NCBI GenBank assembly: GCA_037965595.1
Contig: CP150183.1
Location: forward strand, 3,410,001 to 3,474,000
From: Alkalihalobacillus sp. FSL W8-0930
Lineage (GTDB): Bacteria; Bacillota; Bacilli; Bacillales; Bacillaceae_D
Reading direction: 5' to 3'
DNA: 64,000 bases
This document shows, in pieces, positions 16,799 through 24,239 of the stretch. A program made the position numbers and the translations under genes. The notes beneath the pieces were generated by a model, which made no database searches, had not been told where the DNA came from, and saw only the letters and a list, made by a program, of their open reading frames with translations. The stretch's first letter is position 1. Every line of letters starts with the position of its first letter.

Positions 16799-17716
16799 TT
16801 ATTTTTTCGTTAGTCCTTTTAACGCAAAGCTGATATTAGACGGTTTTTCTGCAAGCCGTCTCATGAAATAGCCATACCAGTCATCGCCATAAGGCATGTA
16901 AATGCGAACGTTATATCCTTCATCTTTGAGTTCTTGTTGTGTCTTCGTCCGCATTCCGTATAACATTTGAAATTCAAATTGATCCTTAGGTATTCCCTGA
17001 CTCTCAACAAATTCCTTTGTGAAGTCGACCATGTGATCGTCATGCGTAGCAACAGCAGTGTAATGACCACTTGTCAGCTGTCTTTTGATCAATTGTTTGA
17101 AATTTTCTCGAATATCGGCCTTCTCCGTATGGGCCACTTGAGCAGATTCCTTATATGCTCCTTTAACCAAGCGAATAAAAGGCGAGAGATCATCTAACCG
17201 CGCTAGATCTTCCTCTGACCGGTACAGATAGGCTTGAATCACTGTTCCTACAGAATCGTATGTCTCTTTTAATTCACGGAACAACTCAAGCGTGGCTTCG
17301 CATCTTGACTCATTTTCCATATCAATTGTGACTAGAACCTGATGCTTTGAAGCTACCTCTAAAATCTTTTGCATGTTCTCACGAGCCAAGTCCTGACTAA
17401 TATCCAGTCCGAGCGACGTGAGCTTAACCGATACTTGTGTTTGGATGGTATTCGTCGCAATCGTCTGGATCGTACGAATACATTCCTGCGTGCGTTCACG
17501 TGCAACGGCCTCGTCCATGACAAACTCACCTAAATGATCAACAGTTACCTGAATGCCTTTTTTATTTAACTGCTCGATGTGCGGGATACATGACTCAAAA
17601 TCAATTCCACCAATAATATTACCGGTGGCGAGAGATTTCCCCCACCTTTTTGCCATGAAATTCAACCCTCGATTTTTAGATAAAAACAGGAAAAAATCTC
17701 TACTCAAAGCGTCCAT
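16799..17716 (-). CDS. putB: Proline dehydrogenase PutB
   Basis: FAD-dependent oxidation of proline to P5C, monofunctional TIM-barrel type. 305 residues from the ATG at 17716, which is preceded by GAGGTG at 7 nt; an ATG at 17731 abuts the purine tract and is less likely. Motifs: MDALSRDFFLFLS at the N-terminus, VSVKLTSLGLDIS, RLVKGAYKE, the FAD/substrate region VATHD, FEFQMLYGMR and, at the end, YMPYGDDWYGYFMRRLAEKPSN with the conserved arginines. First gene of the operon. Confidence 0.95.
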   Translation of the reverse strand: MDALSRDFFLFLSKNRGLNFMAKRWGKSLATGNIIGGIDFESCIPHIEQLNKKGIQVTVDHLGEFVMDEAVARERTQECIRTIQTIATNTIQTQVSVKLTSLGLDISQDLARENMQKILEVASKHQVLVTIDMENESRCEATLELFRELKETYDSVGTVIQAYLYRSEEDLARLDDLSPFIRLVKGAYKESAQVAHTEKADIRENFKQLIKRQLTSGHYTAVATHDDHMVDFTKEFVESQGIPKDQFEFQMLYGMRTKTQQELKDEGYNVRIYMPYGDDWYGYFMRRLAEKPSNISFALKGLTKK

Positions 17717-17751
17717 CTGCGAACACCTCATCCTTCTCCGTTACTGCTTTC

Positions 17752-17781
17752 ATTGTATAAGAAAGCGCTATAACGTAACAA
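17752..17781 (-). promoter_or_regulatory. put operon promoter with embedded cre
   Basis: On the minus strand TTGTTA (17781-17776) and TACAAT (17757-17752) with an 18-bp spacer. The spacer holds AAGAAAGCGCTATAA (17759-17773), a close cre match, so CcpA binding would block polymerase: a layout for glucose repression of proline use. Confidence 0.6.
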
Positions 17782-17812
17782 TATTCGCACAATACAACGT
17801 TTTCAAAGATAT

Positions 17813-17831
17813 TTTGTGGTTTAGCCACAAT
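17813..17831. promoter_or_regulatory. Candidate PutR operator
   Basis: TTTGTGG-N5-CCACAAT dyad centred about 75-80 bp upstream of the predicted putB transcription start, the distance expected for an activator. From memory, the B. subtilis PutR site has the same GTGG-N5-CCAC form; this should be checked. Confidence 0.6.
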
Positions 17832-17884
17832 CATTCAATTTTATGAGAGATTGCCTGACATGATGTGTTGAAAAAGGAGGGAAA

Positions 17885-17930
17885 CAAAAAAAGACTAATG
17901 ACTCTGTTTACAAAAGAAGTCATTAGTCTT
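17885..17930 (-). terminator. ywdI terminator
   Basis: Stem AAGACTAATGACT / AGTCATTAGTCTT (13 bp, 14-nt loop) followed on the minus strand by a run of seven T. Confidence 0.88.
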
Positions 17931-17947
17931 AGTTAATTTAAATTTAA

Positions 17948-18232
17948 TTAGAAATCAAAAAGGCTCCCTGGTTTTTGATCAGTTGTAGGGGACGGGGATG
18001 CAGGTTGGACTGGCATTACAGGTTGTGAAGGTACTGACTGTGCCTCTAGTTGCGGAGGGGCTGCCTTACTTCCTTGAGTTGTGTTAGGTTGTTCCTTTAA
18101 TAATTGGCAATATCCTTCTATGACGGATGTATATTCACGTACTGCTTGTTGGTCATTTTGATTAACTGCCGTTCGAAGCAAAGCCAGCTGTTCTTCCATT
18201 TTTGCGATCACTCGGTTGGCTGAAATGTTCAT
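17948..18232 (-). CDS. ywdI: YwdI-family protein
   Basis: A 94-residue protein of unknown function. The N-terminal 55 residues (ISANRVIAKMEEQLALL and onward) are predicted helical and match the YwdI family; the rest is a Pro/Gln/Ser-rich low-complexity linker ending GSLFDF. The ATG at 18232 follows AGAGGTGA; upstream in-frame codons lack an RBS. In B. subtilis ywdI is near ung, cwlJ and gerQ, and those genes are all in this window, but split apart here. Confidence 0.8.
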   Translation of the reverse strand: MNISANRVIAKMEEQLALLRTAVNQNDQQAVREYTSVIEGYCQLLKEQPNTTQGSKAAPPQLEAQSVPSQPVMPVQPASPSPTTDQKPGSLFDF

Positions 18233-18265
18233 ACGTCTCACCTCTTTCCTTGTTAGTGTAGCACA

Positions 18266-18297
18266 CAAAAAGGACCGCCCAAAGAATTGGACAATCC
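18266..18297 (-). terminator. Terminator of the amtB operon
   Basis: On the minus strand GGATTGTCCAA pairs with TTGGGCGGTCC (11 bp including G-U pairs, 4-nt loop), followed by five T. It ends the operon after the MerR-type gene and separates it from ywdI. Confidence 0.75.
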
Positions 18298-18302
18298 GTC
18301 AT

Positions 18303-18548
18303 TCAACCGTCTGAAGACAAGATCGCTTTAATGCCTGCGATGTTAATTCCTTTTTGAATATAAGCCTTTACCGTATTCAATCGCTCAATATCAAATAATG
18401 AAAACATACGCTGGTTTCCTTCGTTACGATCCGGCTTTACAAGCCCCTGCTCCTCATAGTATCGAATTTGACGTGCGGATAAATCAGTCATCTCCATCAC
18501 AACTCGAATGGGGAAGCACGCTTGTCTAGGCGGGATGTCATGATTCAC
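18303..18548 (-). CDS. GlnR/TnrA-type MerR-family regulator lacking the C-terminal tail
   Basis: An 81-residue protein consisting only of the winged-helix DNA-binding domain. The text FPIRVVMEMTDLSARQIRYY, then EEQGLVKPDRNEGNQRMFS, and NIAGIKAIL closely follows GlnR. GlnR (about 135 residues) and TnrA (about 110) have a C-terminal region that senses feedback-inhibited glutamine synthetase; here the protein stops right after the dimer helix begins. The start is GTG 18548 with GGAGG 8 nt upstream. Last gene of the amtB operon. It may bind TGTNAN7TNACA sites constitutively or compete with GlnR/TnrA (inference). Confidence 0.85.
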   Translation of the reverse strand: MNHDIPPRQACFPIRVVMEMTDLSARQIRYYEEQGLVKPDRNEGNQRMFSLFDIERLNTVKAYIQKGINIAGIKAILSSDG

Positions 18549-18575
18549 AACCCTTTCCTCCTCTATCTATTTACT

Positions 18576-19307
18576 TTATTTACTCTTAGCCAGATGAACA
18601 TAAATATCTCGCAAAGAGGTAAATCCCATTTCGTTTGCTTTTAACACATTTTCACGCCAAAGCTTTGCTGCAAGAACGGCATCCGACATCGCATGGTGAC
18701 GATTCGAGGTCTCGATTTGGTAAAATGCGCAGCACTCATCAAGCGTAACCAATTCTTCGTTAGGTGCGACCACACGAGTTAAAAAAGATGTGTCGACAAG
18801 CCGGTGCTGAAATGTCAGACGTAACGATTGCCATGTTGCATGAGACATAAACCGCTTCTCATGACTGGCATGATGAGCAACAAGTGTGGCATCACCCACA
18901 AATTGATAAAAGGACACTAACACATCAGCAAGCGCAGGAGATGTTTCTAGCTCTTCCATCGTTAATCCAGTTAAAGCAAGGATCTCGTCAGACGGTTGTT
19001 TTTTAGGTTGGATTGTTGAGTAAAAGGTAGACTCTTCTATGATCGTGGGGCCCTTCATTTTGACCGCACCGATCGATAAGATACTATCTCCCACATCGGG
19101 ATTAAATCCGCTTGTTTCAAGGTCAAACACGACAAATGGCAGGTTCATGAGTGGATTATCTAGTACATCATGTTGTTTTAATTGTCGCTGAATCTCGCGA
19201 ACATGAGCCAATTGATTCGCTGCTGATTGCTGCTGAGAAGACGTATAGATGCCAGGACTTAATTTAGTCGATAGCTGCTTCACAAGCTGAATCATATTAT
19301 TCATCAT
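18576..19307 (-). CDS. DEDDh-type 3'-5' exonuclease domain protein
   Basis: A 243-residue DnaQ/PolC-like exonuclease. Exo I is VVFDLETSGFNP (Asp62, Glu64); Exo II reads VAHHASHEKRFM, where the usual Asp of HNAxFD is Glu150; Exo III is HHAMSDAVLAA (His205, Asp209). An N-terminal helical region of about 50 residues precedes the domain. The ATG overlaps the stop of the DUF294 gene (ATGA). The pairing with a DUF294 nucleotidyltransferase recurs in other bacteria to my knowledge, but the substrate is unknown. The Asp-to-Glu change may alter activity. Confidence 0.88.
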   Translation of the reverse strand: MMNNMIQLVKQLSTKLSPGIYTSSQQQSAANQLAHVREIQRQLKQHDVLDNPLMNLPFVVFDLETSGFNPDVGDSILSIGAVKMKGPTIIEESTFYSTIQPKKQPSDEILALTGLTMEELETSPALADVLVSFYQFVGDATLVAHHASHEKRFMSHATWQSLRLTFQHRLVDTSFLTRVVAPNEELVTLDECCAFYQIETSNRHHAMSDAVLAAKLWRENVLKANEMGFTSLRDIYVHLAKSK

Positions 19308-20323
19308 AATGAATGACTACTCCCTACTATTTTTTCGACCATGTGATAAAGCTCTCGCCCTTCCTTAATCCACTCTTTAAGCTGCTTTTTATCCTGGGTA
19401 TCAAGTTGACTTACATCAACATGATGAATCTTGTCGTAGTCCTGAATCGTTGATTGCCACACCATACGTTTTTCTAGAAGTCTCCGATAGGATGATTGAT
19501 AGTTCTGGATGTCGGAATGCTGATCTGGCAACTCTTCAAATCGTTTTAGTGTTTCAGATGCCATAATCTCTTCTTGAATAGCAAGAAGTCGTAATCCATT
19601 CACATAAGGAAATAACGCTAATTGCTTTAAGTCAAAGGTACCCTTGTGATCACCTTCTGTTTCAGTCAATAGTTGACCAAATAAACCTATTCCATTACGC
19701 ATACGACCAGTATTATTCTTAAAGCGTTGAAGTAGCTGTTTGTTTTGTGTAACTTCATTAAAAATGATTTCCTTTAAACCGCTTAGAATATGACCAGGAC
19801 CAAGTATGGTTCTTCCATCAAAAAACGTTAACACATACCGCATATGTTCCCAGGTATCTTCTCTTAACCATCCCTCTAGTTGTTCGCGAAAGTCCTCTTT
19901 TGATTTACACCACTTACGATTTGAAGCCATTACATTCCCATCACAGCGTTCATACCCCACACTTTCTAACGCTTCCACAATTTCTTCTCCAAGCTTTAAA
20001 AAATACGCTTGATTCTCTTCCTTTGTTGCCGCGTCCTCTTGCTCAAAGATGATGGCATGATCTTGATCACTCCATTGAAGCTGCTCTGCTCGACCCGCAC
20101 TCCCCATTACAAAGAAAGTAAAGTGAGCAGGAACCTTGCCCTGCTCACTTTCTGTTTTTTCAATGGCAATTTGAATCGTTTCTCGCATTAACTTTTCATG
20201 GAGCCCATGAAGATTTTCTACTGACAGATCCAGTTGTTTCATATCTGCCAGTCGTTTACGATACAATTCGTCTAAACGACGTTGCCATTTGTTATGATCA
20301 TCATGAATTGGTTGCCCAGTCAT
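19304..20323 (-). CDS. DUF294 nucleotidyltransferase-like protein (GlnD-like fold)
   Basis: A 339-residue soluble protein. The nucleotidyltransferase signature is GSAGRAEQLQWSDQDHAIIF (74-93) with metal-binding Asp86 and Asp88, the form found in GlnD and DUF294 proteins; the C-terminal half matches the DUF294_C substrate-binding helical domain. Unlike most DUF294 proteins there is no N-terminal cyclic-nucleotide or CBS domain, only about 60 residues of helix. It follows amtB by 10 nt with AAGGAG. It may add a nucleotide to a partner, such as a transporter tail or regulator; no GlnK/PII gene is present here. Confidence 0.85.
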   Translation of the reverse strand: MTGQPIHDDHNKWQRRLDELYRKRLADMKQLDLSVENLHGLHEKLMRETIQIAIEKTESEQGKVPAHFTFFVMGSAGRAEQLQWSDQDHAIIFEQEDAATKEENQAYFLKLGEEIVEALESVGYERCDGNVMASNRKWCKSKEDFREQLEGWLREDTWEHMRYVLTFFDGRTILGPGHILSGLKEIIFNEVTQNKQLLQRFKNNTGRMRNGIGLFGQLLTETEGDHKGTFDLKQLALFPYVNGLRLLAIQEEIMASETLKRFEELPDQHSDIQNYQSSYRRLLEKRMVWQSTIQDYDKIHHVDVSQLDTQDKKQLKEWIKEGRELYHMVEKIVGSSHSL

Positions 20324-20333
20324 TCAGAACTCC

Positions 20334-21623
20334 TTATGCACCTGTTTTTTTCTTATCAAGTTGCTCTTGCATGCTTTCAGGATAACCGTAGCTTCCATGC
20401 TCACTAATATCAAGTCCCATGATCTCTTCTTCTTCTGTTACACGAAGTCCACCAAGAACAGCTTTGATTCCAAGAAGAATGACATATGAAGCAATAAAAG
20501 CAAAGGCACCACAAGCGGCTACGCTGATTACTTGAACACCTAGCTGAGAGAAACCTCCACCGTAGAATAAACCAGCCGAACCACCATTCATATCTGCAAG
20601 CTCAGGTGTAGCGAAGAATCCAGTAGAGATCGTTCCCCATACACCAGCAACCCCGTGTACAGATAAAGCAAAGATCGGATCATCAATTCGAGCCTTATCA
20701 AACATTTTCATACTGAAGAATACGATTAATCCACCAATAATCCCAATGATAACCGCTGCCCAAGGAGCAACAAAGGCACAAGATGCTGTGATGGCTACAA
20801 GACCTGCAAGCGCACCATTTAACATCGTTGGAACATCTGACTTACCAGTAACTGCGTAAACAATGAAGAAGGCAGCAATTGCACCCGCACCAGCTGCAAG
20901 CTGAGTGTTTAATGCAACGTATCCGAAGAATCCGTCGGCTACTCCACCTGTGCTTCCTGCGTTAAAACCAAACCAGCCTACCCAAAGAATCAGTACACCT
21001 AGTGCCGTAAACACCTGGTTATGTCCGTAAATTTCATTTGGCGAACCGTCTTTGTTAAAGCGACCAAGACGTGGTTTTAGTAAAATGGTTGCAGCTAGTG
21101 CCGCCATCGCACCTGTTAAGTGAACCACCGTTGATCCTGCAAAGTCTTGCTTACCTAGTTCAGATAACCAACCTTGCTCACTCCAAATCCAATGTGCAAC
21201 GATTGGATAGACAAGGGCTGAGAAAAGAACAGCGAACAGTACATATGCTGCTAGCTTTCCACGTTCAGCAAATCCACCAAATGCAATCGTTAATGCGATT
21301 GCTGCAAATGTTAGCTGGAAGAAGAAATCAACTGCACCAGTCGTCCCTTCTGCATCGAAGCTAGTAAAATCTCCAAAGAAAAAGTTAGATAAACCAATAA
21401 TGGCATTTCCATCTCCGTATATAAATCCATATCCAACAGCCCAAAAGACTAAAGAAGCAATACCGACTGTAAAAATGGTTTTTCCAGCAATATGACCTGC
21501 ATTCTTCATTCGTGTTGAACCTGCTTCAAGTAAGATAAATCCACCTTGCATAAAAAGGACTAAAATTGCAGCAACCGTTAACCAAACATTATTCATCAGA
21601 AAAATTGGATCGTTCAAATTCAT
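20334..21623 (-). CDS. amtB: Ammonium transporter AmtB/NrgA
   Basis: Ammonium channel/transporter of 429 residues with 11 TM helices. The twin histidines are in AGSTVVHLTGA (near 168) and ALSVHGVAGVWG (near 316), and the gate aromatics lie in FFFQLTFAA. The cytoplasmic C-terminal tail (EEEEIMGLDISEHGSYGY) is the element that PII proteins usually contact. In B. subtilis amtB is followed by glnK; here the next genes are a DUF294 nucleotidyltransferase, an exonuclease and a GlnR-like regulator. Confidence 0.96.
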   Translation of the reverse strand: MNLNDPIFLMNNVWLTVAAILVLFMQGGFILLEAGSTRMKNAGHIAGKTIFTVGIASLVFWAVGYGFIYGDGNAIIGLSNFFFGDFTSFDAEGTTGAVDFFFQLTFAAIALTIAFGGFAERGKLAAYVLFAVLFSALVYPIVAHWIWSEQGWLSELGKQDFAGSTVVHLTGAMAALAATILLKPRLGRFNKDGSPNEIYGHNQVFTALGVLILWVGWFGFNAGSTGGVADGFFGYVALNTQLAAGAGAIAAFFIVYAVTGKSDVPTMLNGALAGLVAITASCAFVAPWAAVIIGIIGGLIVFFSMKMFDKARIDDPIFALSVHGVAGVWGTISTGFFATPELADMNGGSAGLFYGGGFSQLGVQVISVAACGAFAFIASYVILLGIKAVLGGLRVTEEEEIMGLDISEHGSYGYPESMQEQLDKKKTGA

Positions 21624-21647
21624 TCTCCCCCTTCAATCGTTTACTTG

Positions 21648-21686
21648 CGTAAAGATAGTTAACATCTCTTGTTACCCCTAATTATA
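21648..21686 (-). promoter_or_regulatory. amtB control region: -10 box and GlnR/TnrA-like site
   Basis: On the minus strand a perfect TATAAT (21686-21681) lacks a good -35. Just downstream, TGTTAACTATCTTTACG (21664-21648) matches the GlnR/TnrA box TGTNAN7TNACA at all fixed positions but the last. It lies after the likely start site, a position suited to repression. Confidence 0.5.
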
Positions 21687-21892
21687 CGTGTCCGTTAAGC
21701 AATGGCTACTTAGTTGGAAGATAACCTTACATTATTTCTATTCTTCTGAAATAACTGACTAATCAGGTTTTGTTGATAGATAGCACTCGTATCCGCTTAC
21801 ATTTTTGCAAAAATAAACAGGTATGGTTCACGCTATTTTAAGCCACATTAAATGATGGATCGCATGGGTCCTATCAAAAGGAGGCGCACACA

Positions 21893-22543
21893 ATGAATAG
21901 CTTACCGAATCAAAACCAGCCAAACCAAATGCAATCTGAACAGATTCCACCACAACTGAATCATGGAGGTCACGAACTTTTTGACAGCCATGAAATCATT
22001 GCCGGGATGATCAACGTGCTTGACCAATTTATGATCTTTCGTTCGTTCATGAAGGACCAAACATTGGTAGACATCCTTGATCGTCAGTACACTTTCATCG
22101 AGAGCCAATACAATCTAATTGTAGAAGCATTCCGTACAGGGCAGAAGCCTTCAGGTTCAACTGGCGTCTATAAAATGACTCAAACACATGATGTTGTTTA
22201 TGGACTTACGCCTTCGCAACCAAAAAAGCCGAACCAGTCCTTACAAGATGTAAAGGAAACCGGATTATCTGCTCATATGCTAGGTTTGCTTAAATCGGAA
22301 GCGTCCTTGATGGGAATGGCGGCCACAGAGATCACAAACCCCGTCGTTCGCCGCGTCATTGCTGATTCAATCCCGAACTTTATTGAAATGGCCTATGAAG
22401 TGTTCCTATATCAGAACAAGCATGGCTACTATCAAGTGCCACAACTAGCGGCAAAAGATGCCCAAGCCATGACTCAGGCCTATGCACCCGCTACACAGCC
22501 CGTGCAAATGCCTACTCCAAAGTCCAGCCAAATGCTTCAATAA
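21893..22543 (+). CDS. yhcQ: Spore coat protein of the CotF/YhcQ family
   Basis: A 216-residue protein with the CotF-like helical domain: NHGGHELFDSHEIIAGMINV near residue 24, then LDRQYTFIESQYNLIVEAF and the strongly conserved C-terminal EITNPVVRRVIADSIPNFIE. The N-terminus is Asn/Gln/Pro-rich and the C-terminus Pro/Gln-rich, as in YhcQ (217 residues in B. subtilis). The start follows AGGAGG. Expected to be made during sporulation. A strong terminator and a phased repeat array follow. Confidence 0.85.
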   Translation: MNSLPNQNQPNQMQSEQIPPQLNHGGHELFDSHEIIAGMINVLDQFMIFRSFMKDQTLVDILDRQYTFIESQYNLIVEAFRTGQKPSGSTGVYKMTQTHDVVYGLTPSQPKKPNQSLQDVKETGLSAHMLGLLKSEASLMGMAATEITNPVVRRVIADSIPNFIEMAYEVFLYQNKHGYYQVPQLAAKDAQAMTQAYAPATQPVQMPTPKSSQMLQ

Positions 22544-22552
22544 AGGGAATCG

Positions 22553-22580
22553 AAAAAACGAGCCTGTGGCTCGTTTTTTT
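22553..22580 (+). terminator. yhcQ terminator
   Basis: AAAAAACGAGCC pairs with GGCTCGTTTTTT over a 3-nt loop. The form, CGAGCC/GGCTCG plus T7 then GTGTG, resembles the hemQ terminator beside array 1. Confidence 0.93.
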
Positions 22581-22642
22581 GTGTGGGGAGGATGGGGTGA
22601 GGCGTGTGTTCTTATGTATTCTTTTGCGAACATGTGTCCCGG

Positions 22643-22929
22643 ACTCGCGCATTCTGGCACCGGCTCGCGCACTCATGTCCAGATCTCGCGCAGTTCGGCT
22701 TCCTCCCGCGCACTCATATCCCAATCTCGCGCAGTTCGGCTTCCTTCCGAGCACCCATGTCCCAATCTCGCGCAGTTCGGCTTCCTTCCGCGCACCCATG
22801 TCCAGATCTCGCGCATTTCAGCTTCCTCCCGCGCACTCATGTCCCAATCTCGCGCATTTCAGCTTCCTCCCGCGCACTCATGTCCCAATCTCGCGCAGTT
22901 CGGCTTCCTTCCGCGCACCCTGGTCCTCT
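22643..22929 (-). repeat. Phased TGCGCGA tandem array (array 2), minus orientation
   Basis: Seven units of exactly 41 bp (unit starts 22643, 22684, 22725, 22766, 22807, 22848, 22889). Each holds TCGCGCA and CCGCGCA on the plus strand, i.e. TGCGCGA and TGCGCGG on the minus strand. The 14 heptamers start at 22645, 22665, 22686, 22706, 22727, 22747, 22768, 22788, 22809, 22829, 22850, 22870, 22891 and 22911: spacing alternates 20 and 21 bp. The spacers differ from array 1, but heptamer and phase are the same in inverted orientation. It lies between convergent genes, as array 1 does. Confidence 0.95.
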
Positions 22930-23174
22930 CCAGCGCCTTCTTCTTGATTCCAATCCAATTATTCTTACTCCCCTATCAAAACGTCTTGCTAATCTAGATC
23001 GAGTTCTTGGTAACAGCTTGTCATTCTTGCATAAATGACGTTTCTCCTTGGTATCGACGCCTACTTCTGAGTGAAGGTATCGATTTTCTTACTAAACAAT
23101 TCATTCCTCTTGCTTAGGCCCCTCGGCTCTTGATTATTTTCCATAAGTCCTTGCTACTCACCAGCTTCTTCTTG
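22930..23174. other. Gene-free stretch after array 2
   Basis: Together with array 2 this makes more than 600 bp without a gene. Reading frames that cross it start inside the repeats. I see no clear terminator for the convergent AbrB-type gene and no other structure. Confidence 0.6.
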
Positions 23175-24224
23175 CTAATGAACCTCACTACTCGCTTCGG
23201 GCTTCTTCGCGAACCATTTGATTAAAAATGGCAAAGCGGCGAATAGGCAGAGTACGCGGAGCATTTGTAGTGTGGCAACAAGGGTTGAGTCTAGATTTAG
23301 TGAGAGTGCAGTTGCTGCCATTTCTGCAGCTCCGGCTGGCACGATGCCTAAGAGTGATTCGTTAAAGGACGTGGTCGTTAGGGCGAAAAATAAGCCTGCC
23401 AGTACAATGCTTGCACCAAAGTAAATGGTTAGAGCTAGTGCACTTACTTTACCTATTCTCTTCAACTCGCGTGCGGTCTCACGGTCAAAACGAGCACCTA
23501 ATATGGCTCCCATTAAGCCTTGTGCCACTCCTGGAATGACCGAGGGCATGGATATGTCAGGTAAGATGAACGTGTGAGCGACAAAGCCGAGCCCGATGCT
23601 GACAAAAACGATGGCCCCCGGAAATGGAATTCGCGCTCCGACCCATGTGGATGCTAAAGCAACTACAAGAACACAAAGCAGGACGGAAGCAAAGCTTAAA
23701 CCGGAAATAGTGTTAGGTGGTTGGGCGAAGATCTGTTTTTCTACATCCGTTAATAATCCTGCAAAAAAGGGGATCGCAAGCACAAACAGCGTAATTCGCG
23801 TTGTATGGAAGGCAGCGACAATGCGCTGGTCTGCTCCGTATTCATCACTTATGGCAATGACTTCTGATGCACCACCGGGCAAGCAACAAAAGAACGCTGT
23901 ATTTTTATCAAGACCAGACCACTTATGAAAATAGCGGCCTAGTACTACACCAAACATGATCGTGAGTAAGATGGATAGGAGTAATGGCAGAATGAGTTGT
24001 TTGTAGGTGACAAATCGTTCGAGAATAACGGTAAATCCGATGTTGGTTCCAATAATGGCGATAATATATGAGAAATAGTGCTTTGAAAAGGTGATTTTGG
24101 CTCCTGCTAGTGACCAGATGATACCACATACTAAAGCTCCAAGTAACCAGCCTGCGGGGACAGATAGGGCATTAAAGATGCCCCCGACCAGGATAGCTAC
24201 TACGATGTAAATTCCTTTTAACAT
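23175..24224 (-). CDS. AbrB-family membrane protein (PF05145-type)
   Basis: A 349-residue integral membrane protein with two homologous halves, each with GxxxG-rich helices: PAGWLLGALVCGIIWS near the N-terminus and PGAIVFVSIGLGF / GIVPAGAAEMAATALSL in the second half. FCCLPGGASEVIAISDEYGAD is the family's best conserved loop. Members are annotated as putative ammonia monooxygenase or AbrB duplication; the true role (probably transport) is unknown. It is 15 bp downstream of ung, likely co-transcribed. Confidence 0.85.
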   Translation of the reverse strand: MLKGIYIVVAILVGGIFNALSVPAGWLLGALVCGIIWSLAGAKITFSKHYFSYIIAIIGTNIGFTVILERFVTYKQLILPLLLSILLTIMFGVVLGRYFHKWSGLDKNTAFFCCLPGGASEVIAISDEYGADQRIVAAFHTTRITLFVLAIPFFAGLLTDVEKQIFAQPPNTISGLSFASVLLCVLVVALASTWVGARIPFPGAIVFVSIGLGFVAHTFILPDISMPSVIPGVAQGLMGAILGARFDRETARELKRIGKVSALALTIYFGASIVLAGLFFALTTTSFNESLLGIVPAGAAEMAATALSLNLDSTLVATLQMLRVLCLFAALPFLIKWFAKKPEASSEVH

Positions 24225-24239
24225 GATGCCCCCTCCCTT

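Noticed and set aside
16861-17197. ORFs inside putB on both strands (and similar ones in putC, copA, floT, GH31)
   Set aside because: Shadows in other frames of well-supported genes, with no RBS.
22643-22929. CRISPR array
   Set aside because: Units are tandem without unique spacers, the repeat is 41 bp end to end, and there are no cas genes. The same applies to 4323-4575.
22445-23038. ORFs of 75-171 codons on both strands over array 2
   Set aside because: Same reason: repeat-generated open frames with repeated peptide units and no RBS.
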